64,000 nucleotides of DNA from Tolypeutes matacus (taxonomy: Eukaryota > Chordata > Mammalia > Cingulata > Chlamyphoridae). Shown here one piece after another: positions 34,040-47,600 of the stretch. The DNA is taken from contig JAKSZT010054304.1 of the NCBI GenBank assembly GCA_026826555.1, positions 28,866,533-28,930,532 of the forward strand, written 5' to 3'. Both the position numbers and the translations under genes were made by a program. The notes under the pieces are model-generated. The model was not told where the DNA came from and searched no databases. It saw nothing but the letters and a program-made list of their open reading frames with translations. How positions within the stretch are numbered: the stretch's first letter is position 1; each line of letters opens with the position of its first letter.

Positions 34040-34265
34040 GACTACATATTGTTTGACACCATCTATACAAAATGTAAATACAAACAACTTTATAGAGACT
34101 GAAATAGATTAGCAGTTATGTAGGGCAGGGCATGGATAGAGAGATTGGGATGTGACTAGTAAAGCATAGGTTTTTTTTTGTTTGTTTTTTGTTGCCATTG
34201 AGTATATACTTTAGATGAATTGTATGGTTTATGAATACATTTCAATAAAATGGATTATAATAAAA
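34040..34265 (+). mobile_element. Older L1 3' UTR (L1M-type)
   Basis: CGACTACATATTGTTTGACACCATCTATACAAAATG, AGATTAGCAGTTATGTAGGGCAGGGCATGG, then AATTGTATGGTTTATGAATACATTTCAATAAAAT follow the old L1M 3'-UTR pattern ending in a polyadenylation signal. It is a different subfamily from the L1 just upstream. Confidence 0.65.
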
Positions 34266-36225
34266 TAGAAGCATTATTGTATAATAAATACAGCATGTTA
34301 CCTAATCCGTCTGAGACAGGATTGCCAAAGACACTTGACATAGCTTCATTTGTTGGTCAGTGCATTAGCTATTTATATGTTGTTTCAGTTTTAGTCAACA
34401 CACTAATGCTATGTGGCAAGGGATAGTATTATTTTAAAAAGCCACTGTGTGTATATATTTTTGCCATTTTTAGCTTGAGTATATAACAGAAGTAAATCTT
34501 TGGAGTACGGCTTATGACAGTGGCTAATGGAAGGGTTTCAATGAGAAAGTCAGTTTGGATATATAACTAGAAAGAAATATCTTTCTTGAGTGTGTGGTAC
34601 ACTGCAGAGTTTAACTTTTGCTGGTTTGAATTTTCTTTCTGACCCTCATTGATCTCTTGTACCCATCATTATGAGCCAATAATTCCTGAAAGAAATCCGG
34701 TGGCAGTTCTCGAAGATAGGAAATGCTAGGTTTTCATTACATATCTCTGCGTTGTATCACATCTCTATACTGGCATTCCTGTTTAATATCATATTTTATC
34801 TTAACAAACAATTTAATATAAGATTAATACTTTTAGAATTTGTATATAATCATTGCATATTTTTTGTTTTGTGTCTCTTTTATTTTTCCAAGATAGTATG
34901 TGCCATGTCCCAAACTGAATTAAAAGCAAACATAAAATTTATAAATTCTTACGTAATATTTTGCAGATTCTTAATATAATTTTATATCACTGAAAATTAA
35001 CATTTGTTTTAAAGAGTATTTTCTGAAAAAAGGGGGCATTAATTATAGAAGAGTCAATACCTGTTCTTTCCCTTTTAAAATCAACATTTTAAAGGTTATA
35101 AAATTTTAAATTCAAATATCCTCATTATGCTTTCTTCTTCATGAGAATTTTTAGTTTTTTTTTTTCTTTTCTCATTCTTCAAAAAATGCATTGATGAACC
35201 TCAGGTTGTGTGCAGCCATCCTTCTAGAAATTTAGAACTTTCTGTCTTCATTTGATTTTCTTAGAGTTACATGAATAATTTAGATCAGTTCCATTTGTAA
35301 TTACATATTACATCAATCTTTAAAGTAATTAGAGTTACTTGACTTATGATACACATTAAAATATGTACTTGCCTACAAAAGTTTTCTCCTTTTTCATAAA
35401 AAAATCCTTCAAAAGTACTATCTATTTTGAAAAATATAATTAGTTGCCACTGAGCAATAAAATAGGAGTTTGGTCTAAGCACATATGTAAAGTACTACAG
35501 AAATTTCAGAGTACTTGATATATCAAAATGATTTGTGTAATGATCTCAATATAAAATATACTGATGTTTACTTTTACTCCTTTGAAGAATCTTTGCATTA
35601 AAAAAATAATTCAATCTTCACTTATACTTATCTCCTCATTTAGATTCACAACTATCTCTTATGTTGCAACTCAGTGAAACTGTATTCTATTTCCACTCTC
35701 TTTTGTTTATAGTGGTTTGGGGGTATTTTCTTAGGATGATATGTTTTCAGAATTCTTCCATTTCCAAAATGTATTTATATCATGCTGGCATATAAACACT
35801 AATTTTCATGGTAATAAGTCCCTTGGATCATAGAAATTTCCTTTCAATATTTGGTACATATTATTGCATTGTTTTCTATCTTTCAGGGTTGTAGATAGTC
35901 CATACTTAGCTGATTTTCATATTTTATTAACAACCTTTATTTGTCTAAATACTTTTTAACATATTTAAGTACTGACACTTAAGAAACGTCAAGAAACTTG
36001 ATGCTAAAGGTTAACAATTTTGTTTAATATTGCTGGATTTCTAGGAGTTCGTTCATATAAACACTCACTTTATCCCTCAATTCATAGCAGTCTGCTTATT
36101 TATAATATATGTAAATTTTTATTTGCTCATCCAAAAAACAGTTAGTGTTTTCAACCTTATGTGCATAATATTATTATCTTTTAAAAATGTTCTCCCTCCC
36201 AGAAAATCATAACCCAGCTTCCCAG
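34266..36225. other. Unassigned AT-rich sequence
   Basis: No gene or well-supported repeat. A stretch near 35830-35940 faintly resembles antisense L1 ORF1 but is not convincing. Confidence 0.5.
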
Positions 36226-36600
36226 ATACTTTTTTTTTAATTTTTAAAAAAGCTATAGATTTTGTAAATGTTACATTGAAAATACAGCGGATTCCCATAT
36301 ACCTTATTCCCTCTACCTCCCACGCTTTTTCCCTCCATTAATAACATCTTTCATTACTGTGGTACATTTTTTACAATTGATAAATATATATTGAAGCATT
36401 GCAACTAACCATAGTCTATAATTTACATTATTGTTTACACTTTGTACTGCACAATTTTATAGGTTTTGACAACATGTATAATGATCTGTATCCATCAGTG
36501 GGCCTTACCTTGGAATATATGATAATTTATTTTCCCAATGTATTAGAGTTAGACTCATTTATAATTTTCTTACACATGGTTCTTTATGCCCCTGTTATTT
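36226..36600 (-). mobile_element. L1 3' UTR terminal segment (minus), part of a head-to-head pair
   Basis: The plus strand begins TTTTTTTTAATTTTTAAAAAAGCTATAGATTTTGTAAATGTTACATTGAAAATACAG..GATTCCCATATACC, the complement of a xenarthran L1 3' terminus. Antisense 3' UTR continues to about 36600 (GTGGTACATTTTTTACAATTGATAAATA; TAGTCTATAATTTACATTATTGTTTACAC). Confidence 0.75.
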
Positions 36601-37130
36601 GAACCTATAATTTTGCACTACACCTGCTAAATATGTGTCCCAGAGACTTAAATCTTCTGGCACTTCATATACCAGTTGAATGCTGAATCTCAGCAGAGTT
36701 GCTGAGTTAACTGGACAGGTTAGTTCATTGAACTCGCCTGGGACAACTAACAAAAGGATGATGATGGACAACACCCATCCGAAAAAACAGAGTGTCTACA
36801 ACTGCAATCAAGACAGTTTCATCCATCTGCCCTATGAGATCTAAGGCCCCTCTCAATTGGAAGCAGAATGGCCTTCACCATCCCAAATCCTCAATATTGA
36901 GGAATGAATATGCATAAGGGGAGAATGCAACTATGGAATAAAGTAGACTTATTATTATTCTAGTAATGGAAGAATCTGTAACATTGATATAAAGGCAGTG
37001 GTCACCAGAGATTCTGAGGGGAGGGAGAGGGAAGAATAGGTGTAACTTGGGTATTTGTTCCCAGGTTCTTATGACCACTCATTTTGACAAACATTGTATT
37101 GTTTTAGAAGATATATTTCCTTGGTTCAGT
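36601..37130 (+). mobile_element. L1 3' UTR upstream segment (plus), inverted relative to the adjoining part
   Basis: Sense-oriented L1 3' UTR blocks: AGACAGTTTCATCCATCTGCCCTATGAGATCTAAGGCCCC, GGCCTTCACCATCCCAAATCC, AAGTAGACTTATTATTATTCTAGTAATGGAAGAA, then CATTGATATAAAGGCAGTGGTCACC...GAGGGGAGGGAGAGGGAAGAATAGG. It joins the minus-strand terminal segment at about 36600. The two together look like one L1 insertion with a 5' inversion. I could not establish a target duplication. Confidence 0.6.
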
Positions 37131-37815
37131 AGCTACCAAGGTATTAGTTATTTTCTAGATATGTAGATATTACTTGCTATGGAATATTTTTCAGCAATTC
37201 AAATAAATCTAATGATTTAAGTCAAGATGGTGAAGTAAGCAGAAACAGAAAGGCTCTGTGGTAGATGGTGCTATTCATTTATAATTATTTATTACCTCTC
37301 AGAGCATGTCCTTGTGTGATGTTATTGTGTTTGGCTATGTGACTTGTATTTACCAGAGGAATGTGAGTGAACATGATGTACACCAAGTAGAGTTGCCCAC
37401 ATTCTTGATTTTACTGAATGCATTCCTGTGATTTTGTTCAGCATAGTCATCTCTCCCTGTTTTTCTTATAAACAGGTAGTTAGAGCTAGATCAGAGTTTG
37501 GTTCAATTTTTCAGCAAAAATTTTCATGTGATATAATTAATATTGGTGTAAAGTTTTGTCAGTGAGGATCATTGCCTACATCCATTATTTCATTTGCTGT
37601 TACAAAGGGTGCTTATCTTATTCCATAATTCATTCCTCATTTATTAATTAGATTACTTTCAGGAAAAGAAACTTCATGTTATCAACGATTTAATTTCCCA
37701 AGGTACTGTTTATACATGAAAAGCAGACTGAATGCTTACTTATTTTAAAAATTAACAGTTTCAAAATAATGGATTTATTCTTTAGCATTCTTCAAAACAG
37801 AATAATAAAGACTAG
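37131..37815. other. Unassigned sequence
   Basis: No gene or recognised repeat. Confidence 0.5.
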
Positions 37816-38185
37816 TGTTTGTGTTTTCCTTTAATTTTTTTTTTTGGTTGATATATTTCAATTTAATTTGTTTTTTATTAAGTTTTCAAATTTTTTATTT
37901 TTTAATTAATTTTATTTGCAAGCCTTCCATATCCAACATACATACACTCTCCCTTTCCCCCTGCCCCCATCCCCTGGTAACCTTTAATCTACTTTTTGTC
38001 TCTGCAAATTTGCTTTTATAGACATCTCTTATAATGATATCTTACAATATTTGCCTTTATGTGCATTGCTTATTTCACTAAGCATAATATTTTCTACATT
38101 CTTCCACGTTGTAGCATGTCACAGAACTTCATTTTTTCTTAAGGCTGAGTAATATTCCAATATTCCAATGTAAGGAAGGAATTAG
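37816..38185 (-). mobile_element. Old antisense L1M 3' UTR
   Basis: CCCCCATCCCCTGGTAACCTTTAATCTACTTTTTGTCTCTGC, TTATTTCACTAAGCATAATATTTTCTACATTCTTCCACGTTGTAGCATG and CTTAAGGCTGAGTAATATTCCAA are collinear with the complement of old L1M 3' UTRs. A small duplication, ATATTCCA, occurs at the right end. Confidence 0.75.
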
Positions 38186-41100
38186 TCTTCAATTCTTGTT
38201 GTTTCAATTCATGTCTACTGATCCATTTTTTAAGAATATGTTTACACCACAGATACAGTAATTTTGTGCTAAGATAAAAGTCCATGTGCATTACACACTC
38301 TTTGAAACAAAATTTATAAATGCACAGTTATAAATTTATAGGGCTATAATGACAGTATTAACAACTACAGTAGATATTTTAAAATAGGTAGTACCTTAAA
38401 ATAAATGTGGTATTCACAAACCAAATGAAACTCACACTTTGACTTTAAGAGTTGGCATTTCATAATATCAGCTCATGCAAATATGAAGTCTTTAGTTTAA
38501 GCATTTTTGCCAATATTGTCTTTTGTTGGTTTCAGTTTTAAAATTTAATTTTTGCAATCAATTAGTTTTGCAATATTCAATATGTTCTTTTGGCATTCCT
38601 TACAGTTATAAATTCAATACTGGATATTTATATAAAATAGGTGTTGAAACATAATATTAAACATGTTTTTCATTGTATTTATACAACATTAAAACATTTT
38701 GAAAGCATGTGGGATAAAGAAAAGCAGAATATCATATTTCTTGAAAGATATCAGAACTACTGTTAGTTGGCAATTATGTTGCTTGAAAGTCATAAAACTC
38801 ACCAAATCTTTTGAGATTTTATGATTGTCATTTTGATAGAAAGAAGATAGATAATTATTACTTAATTATAATTGAAAACCAATTATAAATTTAAATTTTA
38901 AAAAAATATATCAACAATGTTTGAAACTGTTTAGATTATTTTAGTTCTTTTGGTTCTTTTAGAGAGATATCTTTTTTGTAAAGTACAAATGCCAAAGCTG
39001 TTCCACAATTGTTAGTTTCCTTTTCTTTGTTCCTTTGGAGCTATAAATGCCTATTTATAAAAATAGAAGCACACCTTAGTGCATCTTCTCCCTCTCTCTC
39101 CTTTTCACCCTCCTTACATTTATTTATCTATTCACATGGGCTTCTACTTTGAATTAAAGTAAATTAACTACATTTTTTAAAAAATTACTTCTCTTTGAAA
39201 AACAATCTGAAAAAAAATGAATAAAAATTAGCGTTAGGAATTACTTTTTTAATGTCTCAAGGAAATTACACTGTTTATTTCTGAAATCACAGCGTTTGAG
39301 TCCTTAGCATTCTTTTCTATGAAACCCAATGAAGAAATTTTATTATTGATCATCATCCCACTTACCATTTTTTAAGCCTGACCTTAAATATCTCAAAATT
39401 TTGATAATAATGAATTTTGTGAATGAAGTAGCTACTCAAATATGTTAGTCCCTCACCTACATCCAACAAGCAGCAGCAGCACACAGTATAATGCATTGTT
39501 AGAAGAGCAGTAGTGCAAAGTATTTCTCTTTTCCTGCTTCCTCATTTTTATTTCAGTAAACTAGTTTTGCTTCCTATTTAAATCAGTATAAGAAACAAAC
39601 CAATTTTAAAATTTTAAAAATCATATATAAGAAATAATTTAAGAACGAACTTATGTTTGTAATTCTGTGTTCAATTTGTGTTTTACACGAGGTTTAACAA
39701 ATTCTCAGCAAATACATTATAACTAGCTCACCTCCCTGCTTTGCCATTATAATTTCTAGTAAGTTGTCCATCAAATATGTCAATAACTGACAGGAAACAG
39801 GGAATTGACATACTAATTCATAATGTTGGGTAAAGAGAAAAAAATGACAAAGCTCTATAAATTTTGATGACTTAAGGAGGTTTGAAACTTTTCTGAGAAA
39901 AATAGATCTAAAAATATTTTATTTCAATAAACAGATTCAAAAGTTTGGAAAAGTTTGTTCTAAGTAAGGTAAATTGTTATAATGTAGACAGAAATATGAT
40001 ATGTCATTCCTAAATAGTTTATACTACCTTGTTTGCTCAGGCAAGTCCAAGTTTAAGTATGTTACCAAGTATTTACCAACTTATGGTAAAATACTTAACA
40101 ATGCTTCTTTTAACTCCCCGTATCTTCTTAGTTTGAACAACAAATTATATGATAAACTTAGTCATAATCCACGTGGTTATAGTAGTTTGTTGGAGAAAGT
40201 TCTCTGGAAAAATGCAAACTGGGGAAATATGGAAGAATCAGTATAGATTTTGTTTCTGAAGAATAAGTACAGTAGTTTAAATCAAAGGGACCAATGAAAT
40301 ATTTTGAACTTATTATGATTATTTATGACAGCATCCATCTCTAAGATAGCACTTTGGTGAGATTTATTTATTTATTTTTATTTGGCCGCTGAGATTGAGT
40401 GTATAATGACATCATTATTGTACAGTACCTCTAAATTGGAATATAGCCAATTACCAAATGAGAGGGCTGGGTGAAGATGACCATTATATATTTTGGAGTT
40501 AAAGAGTGGCTTCCTATTCTGAATGGAATTAAAACATATTTAAACAAAATGGAAGATACAACAAAATCTAGAGGAAGAGAAGGTGCGTTGTATGACAGGG
40601 CATCATCAGGATACTAGAATTTTAACAAAGTGTTTTTTCAACTCCTTATTGATCTGCTTCCTCAAAATGGATAACTCTTCTCTAGCCAGAATAAGGGGAG
40701 CAAACCTAACTTTATATCTCATGCACAGGTTGGAGATAAGAATTCTAACAGGGTCAAGTTTGGCAAAATTAGCACATTGTGTATTGCCATTAATCTGCTG
40801 AACAGATTGAAGTTTTTCAGTTCCTATAGCTTGGTAGTGCTGAGAAAGAAGCCCTACTATTATTAGTAGTAGTAATATTATTATTTCATATTGTAAATAC
40901 TTATCAAGATTTACTTAGATGCTTACCAGTCTACTTTTTCAATATGAGAAGAGATAATTAAATTCATATCAATTATGTAAATCTGAAGATAGAGATCAAT
41001 ATTAAAATATTTGTCATTATGGTGATTTTCCCACTGCTTTTCATGCTGTAGAATATCAAATTGGATATTGGACAGTGTTATAGCACATAAAATATGGCCA

Positions 41101-42585
41101 AATAATTTTCTAATGTTATATATATATTCTAAGTATAATATGGCTTATCATAAAATGTATACAGAGTCATAGTGTTTCCATAACAGTAGGATGAGGCTTG
41201 GAGTATATGTTAATTTGGTAAGTCAGAAATTGTTATTCATTAAGTGGGATTAAGTTACTGATTTAAGAAAACTGAAATGGAGAAATAAGAATACACAAAA
41301 TTTGGATTAAATTTGCATCTTAAACAAGAAAATGAACCAGTCAATTATTGCATATGTTACTGGGGAATTTTTGTACAGTATTGATATAGTAAATATTATT
41401 CAGCCATTTCTCTCATTCAGTCAGCCTTTACCTCCAAGTTGCATGTGCAATGATTCCCTTCCCCAAGTGACCAAGTGATCTTCTAGTTCCTAGCATTCAT
41501 TACTCTTTTAAATTCTAGACACACATGTAGTTTATATTGAATATGTGTATGTGGTATATGAGCCTAGGTTTAATTCAAATAGCTTTCTGACCACACACAA
41601 TTTATGAAATATATTTTCTGTATATATAATTTTGTCGATGACATTTCTATGAGAAAGTGAACTTAAACTTGTTCTGGAAAAAGTATTAGCAGCTTTCTTA
41701 GTGACTTTTAGCCACAGGGTAAATGGCAAATCTACATTGCTATCAGGAAAGTGTGTTCTCAGGGTCAAGATGAATGCAAGGATATAAAACCTTTTTTTAA
41801 AATCCCATAAAGCTTTAAGATGGTGTCTCAAAAATATTTTCAAAAAAGACAAAAGACCTTCTATGAATCTTTTCATGTTTTTCAGATCCTCTCTGCTAAA
41901 TAAGAAAGCTTCTCCAAATTTTAAGTTCTGTATCCCTTAACAGCCTCAAAATTGATCAAGGTAAACAAGGGATTTTCTCACAGGATTTGGGTGAGAGGCT
42001 TTTGTCCGGTGTAGTTTGGTTGATAGAAAGATACCATTTTGATAGAAATGTTATCAGCCTGGACTGAAAGGAGCAGAACGTATGCAAAATTAACAACACT
42101 TCATGTTCTCTGGACAGAAACCAGACTGAGAAAATTACTCAGCAGGAAACGGAGGCTATTTATTGTAGGGAAAGAAAAGATGACACAGAGGATGGAAACC
42201 AAAGTCATGAAGAATCACTCCTAGGAAACATTAATTCAGACATGCGCCTGTCTGAATTTCAGAATTTCTTTAGACTGCTGATCACATAGAGAGATGCCTG
42301 AGGTATGCTTCCTGTTTTCCCCCTTTTTTGAAAATAGGTGCCTATTACAGTCATCCTATGCCTACCCCACCATTGCATCCTGGATATATGGTAGGCAGAT
42401 AATTTGCATCTTTAGTTCACAAGTGGGCTTCCTCTGAGCTGGACCTGATATAGATGATGAGATCCTGGACATTGAACCTGAGATTGAGGCTATAACTACA
42501 GGAAACTTTCTGGGTCATAGGAGGTAAGAGACATTTTAAGTAATTTGTAGCCATTAGGTGTACTGAAGCAATCTTAAAACTTGAA
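38186..42585. other. Mostly unassigned AT-rich sequence; GC-richer from about 41.9 kb
   Basis: No exon, RNA gene or clear repeat between 38.2 and 41.9 kb; the open frames are motif-free. From about 41900 to 42585 the composition is more balanced and looks like decayed transposon DNA running up to the MLT1-like LTR. I could not name it. Confidence 0.4.
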
Positions 42586-42589
42586 CTGC

Positions 42590-43110
42590 CCAATCTTTTT
42601 CACTCCTCTCAGGGAGAGGTATGGTTTTGGCCCCTCCCCTTAAATCTGGTCAGGCTTGTGACCACTTTATCCAATAAAGCATAATGGAGTAACTCTATTA
42701 ATTTTCTCTAGCTAGGGCATAAAAGTCTGTTCAGTGTCTGATGTGGTCACTAGGATCATTTACTCTTAGAGCTCCAGTCCACTATTTTACAACTCTGAGT
42801 ACTCTGATATCATCACACTGCTTAGTCTTCCACCATCCTTATCCAGGTACTAGTTATGTATGTGGAGAAGCTGTCTTGAAAATTGTTTCTACAGCCACAG
42901 ATATTCCATCCTCCAACCATTCAGAAACACCCCAAATATTTGGGTCAAATAAGGCCCTAGAGAGCATAAAACATAGAAAAAGCATTCCTGTCATGTACTT
43001 TATAAATTACTGACCCAAGACTCTGTGACCATTATAAAATGGCTTTTTCTATGCTACTGTGTTGTGGGTTGACTTACTTTGCATCAATAGGTAATTAATA
43101 TAGAAATGTG
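42590..43110 (+). mobile_element. MLT1-like (MaLR) LTR relic
   Basis: TTTTGGCCCCTCCCCTTAAATCTGGTCAGGCTTGTGACCACTTTATCCAATAAAGCATAATGGAGTAA matches the MLT1 pattern (CTTGAATCTGGGCTGGCCTTGTGACTTGCTTTGACCAATAGAATG). It ends CAAGACTCTGTGACCATTATAAAATGGCTTTTTCTATGCTACTGTGTTGTGGGTTGACTTACTTTGCATCAATAGGTAATTA, following the MLT1 3' end. Boundaries are approximate and no TSD was identified. Confidence 0.6.
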
Positions 43111-43394
43111 GAAATTTTGAAGCATTTAATCAGAAAATACTGTGATAAGATTTAAAGTTTAGAAAAGATTACTTTGGCTTCTTTAAAAAGAAATACCTGA
43201 AGGGAAGAAAAGTAGAAATGGTATCACCAATTATATTTGATGGAATTAAATCAAATAGATCATGATGACAGTTACTCAAAGGAATTTGACATGGAAAAGG
43301 AAAGAAATAGGTAGATACAAAAATCCATCTGGCAGGTAGAACCATTATCATTGGTCATTGTGTGGTTGCCTAACTTGTGGAACTATGAGATAAC

Positions 43395-43545
43395 CTAGGT
43401 CAGTCTTCCCTATCTTTATCATGCAGACAAATGAGCTGGAAATCTTGTTAAATTCAGATTCTGATTCAATATATCTGTGCTGAGGCTTGAGAGTCATTAT
43501 TCTAACAAACTCCTAGATGATGTTGATACTGCTCCTCTGTTGTCC
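43395..43545 (+). mobile_element. MER5-like hAT (Charlie) DNA transposon fragment
   Basis: AAATGAGCTGGAAATCTTGTTAAATTCAGATTCTGATTCAATATATCTGTGCTGAGGCTTGAGAGTCATTATTCTAACAAACTCCTAGATGATGTTGATACTGCT is collinear with the internal part of the MER5-type non-autonomous hAT family. Terminal inverted repeats are decayed. Confidence 0.75.
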
Positions 43546-44619
43546 TCGTGCTGAGTGCCATGTATCTAAGCTATCTCAAAAGCCCTGATCATTGGGACTG
43601 CTACCAAGTTCCCTATGTGAGCTCTGATAAGGAAGGTTGACAGGTTCTCTGTTTTCACATCCTGAGAGATTACCTTCAAAGAACAAATTTATTCATTTAG
43701 GCTATAAATAACTTGAAATATCCTTTATTCTAAGCACCAAAATACTATATCCAGCATACTAAGGATGTTCCAGAGGCATTTTAAACTCAACTATCCTAAA
43801 CCACCACCAACCAAAAGCCAACAAAACTTTCTCTATTCAGAATGCATTCCCTATTTCCAGTGATGATACATTATTAGTGCATTCAATGATTTATTTGACC
43901 AATCAATATTTAGAGCTTTTTATTTTTTGCTTTCTTGTTCTTTCTTTCTTTTTTATTTTTTTAACAAATCAATTTTATTGCTACATATTAATAAACATAC
44001 AATTCATCCAAAGTGTACAATCAGTGGTATATGTTATAATCACATACTTGTGCATTCATCACTTCAATCATTACTAGAGAATTTTCGTTATTTCAGTAAT
44101 ACTAATACTAAACAAAAAACAGACAAACAAACAAGCAGGAAAATTCCTCACCTCTCAATTTCTCTATGCTTCCTCTACTGTACATAGCTGCTGTTTCTGA
44201 CTATTTTATCCAAAGTATATAATCAATGGCTTTTAGTATAACAATGTTGTACATTTATCATCTCAAAAATTTTAGAACAAATTCATTACTCCAAAAAGAA
44301 AAACTCCACATCCCTTAGCATTCCTTACTCAGACCTATATAACCACTAATCCCCTTTCATCTTTATAAATTGATTTGAATTTAAATTTTATATAAATGGA
44401 ATCATACAATATATAGTGCAATATATATAGTGTATCTCATACCTTTTACTTAGTATATTTTTGTTTGTTTGTTTGTTTTGTCTGACATTAACATTTTGTA
44501 CTATTAATTCACATTTGTTCAGCTTCAAAGAAAAGAGGTCTTATATATGCAATTCTATGCATATTCATATTTCACATAATATATTTATATTTCACATAAT
44601 ATATTTAGTTCATAATAGG

Positions 44620-47600
44620 GCAATCATACAGTATTTGTCCTTTTGTGACTGACTTGCTTCACTCAACATAATGTCCTCCAGTTTCATCCATGTTGTCATA
44701 TGCTTCACAACTTCATTTCTTACCGTTGCATAATATTACATCATGTGTATACTCCACAATTTGTTTATCCATTCATCAGTTGATGGACACCTGGGTTGTT
44801 TCCAACTTTTGGCTATCATGAATAATGTTGCTATGAACATCGGTGTGCAGATATCTATTCATGTCACTGCTCTCAGTTCTTCTGGGTATCTACCTAAGAA
44901 GGGTATGGCCGGGTCTTGTGGCAAGTCTATATTTAACTTCCTTAGGAACTACCAAACAGTCCTCCACAGTGGCTGTACCATTCTACATTCCCACCAAGAG
45001 CAAATAAGCATTCCTATCTCTCCATATCCTCTCCAATTGTAATTGTAAACAATTACAGTTTTCTGATTTTTAATAGTGGCCAGTCTAATAGGTGTGAAAT
45101 GATATCTCGTGATTTGCATTTCCCTAATCACTAGTGATGTTGAACATTTTTTCATGTGTTTTTTTACCATTTGTATTTCTTCTTTGGACAGTTGTCTTTT
45201 CAAGTCTTTTGACCATTTTTAATTGGATACTTAGTCTTTTTATTGTTGAGTTGTATGATCCTCTGTAAATCATGGATATTATGCTCTTACCAGATATCTG
45301 ATTGCCAAATATTTTGTCCCATTGAGTCAGCTGCCTTTTCACCCTTTTGACAAAGTCCTTTGAGGTGCAAAAATGTTGAATTTTGAGGAGGTCCCATTTG
45401 TCTATTTTTTCTTTTGTTACTCATGTTTTGGGCATAAGGTTTAAGAAACTACCACCTACCACAAGATGTTGAAGATGTTCTCCTATATTTTGTTCTAAGA
45501 GTTTTATGGGTTTTTTTTTTAATATATATATTTAGGTCCTTGATCCATTTTGAGTTCACTTTTGTATAAGTTTTGGATATGGCTATTCTGTTCTCACAGC
45601 ACCATTGGTTGAATCAACTGTTCTGACCCAGCTGGGTGGACTTAACAGCCTGGTCAAAATTCACTTGACTGTAGATATGAGGGTCAATTTCTGAGTTCTC
45701 AGTTTGGTTCCACTGGTCAATCTGTCAGCCCTTATGCCAGTACCTTGTTGTTGTTTGTTTACCACTGTAGCTAAGTAATGTGCTTTCAAGTCAGGAAGTG
45801 AGATTCCTCCAGCTACATTTTTTTTTAAACATTTTTTTTTTTTTTTTTTTTGCTATTCAGGACCCTTTACCCTTCCAAACAAATTGAATTATTTGACTTT
45901 TTTATTTCTTCAAAAAAGGCTTTTGGGATTTTTATTGGGATTGCATTGACTCTGTAAATCAGTTTGAGTAGGATTGACATCTTAACAATATTTTGTCTTC
46001 CAATCCTTGAACAAAGAATATCCATTTATTTAATCTTCTTTTATGTCCTTGCTTAAGTTTATTCTTAAATATTTGATTGTTTTAGCCGCTATTATAAATG
46101 AAATTTTCTTTCTGATTTCTTCCTCAATTTGCACATCAGTAGTGTACAGAAACGTTATTGATTTTTGCATATTAACCTTGTATCCACCACTTTGCTGACA
46201 TTGTCTATTAATTCTAGTAGCTTTTCTGTAGATTTTTCAAGATTTTTAAAATATAGGATCATGTCATCAGCGAATAGTGAAAGTTTTACATCTTCCTTTC
46301 CTATATAGGGGCCTTTTATTTCTTTGTCTAGCCTAATTACTATAACTAGAACTTCTAGCACAATATTGAATAATAATGGTGGCAGTGGGCATCTTTGTTT
46401 TGTTTCTGGTCTCAGTGGGAAAGCTTTCAATCTTTCACCATTCAGTAAAATGTTAGCTGTAGGTTTTTCATATACGCACTTTACCATATTGAGAAAGCTT
46501 CCTTCTATTCCTCTCTTTTAGAGTGTTTTTATCAAGAAAAGGTGCTGTATTTTGTCGAATGCCTTTCTGCCTCAATTTAGAGAACCATGTATTTTTCTTC
46601 TTCACTTAATGAATGTCGCTTATTACATTAATTGATTTTCTTGTGTTGAACCACACTTGCATACCCAGGATAAAACTCACCTAATCGTGATGTGTAATTC
46701 TTTTAATGTGCATTTGGATTCTGTTTGCAAGTATTTTGTTGAGGATTTTTTCACATGTATATACATTAGAGATATTGGACTGTAATTTTCTTTTTTTATA
46801 GTATCCTTACCTGGCTTTGGTATTAAAGTGATGTTGGCTTCATAGAATGAGTTTACTAGCATTCCTTCCTGTTCAATTTTTGGGAGATCTTGAACAAGAC
46901 TGGTATTAGATTGTCTTTGAATAATTGGTAAAATTCACCTCTGAAGCCATCTGTTCCTGGGCTTTTTATATTTGGGAGGTTTTTGATGTTTGCTTCAATC
47001 TCTTCACTTGCAATTGGTTTGTTCAGGTCTTCTATTTCTTCTAAGGTCAGTAGAGGTGGTTTGTGTATTTCTAGGAGTTTGTCCATCTCCTCTACATTGT
47101 CTAGGTTTTTGGCATACAGTTGTTCATAGTATCCTCTTATGATCTTTCTCATTTCTAAGGAGTCAGTGGTAATGTCCTCTCTCGCATTTCTGATGTTATT
47201 TATTTATGTCTTCTCTCTCTTTTTCTTTGTCAGTATAGCTAAGGGTTTGTCAATTTTGCTGATCTTTTCAAAGAACCAACTTTTGGTTTTGTTGATTCTA
47301 TTTTTTGTTGTTGTTGTTCTCAAAATCATTTATTTCTGCTCTGATCTTTACTATTTCTTTTCCTTCAGCTTGGTTTGAGATTAGTTTGCTGTTATTTTTC
47401 TAGTTCTTCCAGGTATGCAGTGATATCTTCAATTTTAGCTCTTTCTTCTTTTTTTAACATAAGTATTGAGGGCTATAAATTTCCCTGTCAGTCCTGCCTT
47501 TGCAGTGTCCCATAGGTTTTGATATATTTTGTTCTCATTTTTATTTGTCTCAAGATATTTGCTGAATTCTCCTGCAATTTCTTCTTCGACCCACTCATTG

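Noticed and set aside
42039..42224. Open frame in a GC-richer stretch, considered as an exon or retroviral relic
   Set aside because: Only 61 codons and no recognisable motif or splice context. The surrounding DNA looks like decayed transposon sequence, but I could not identify it.
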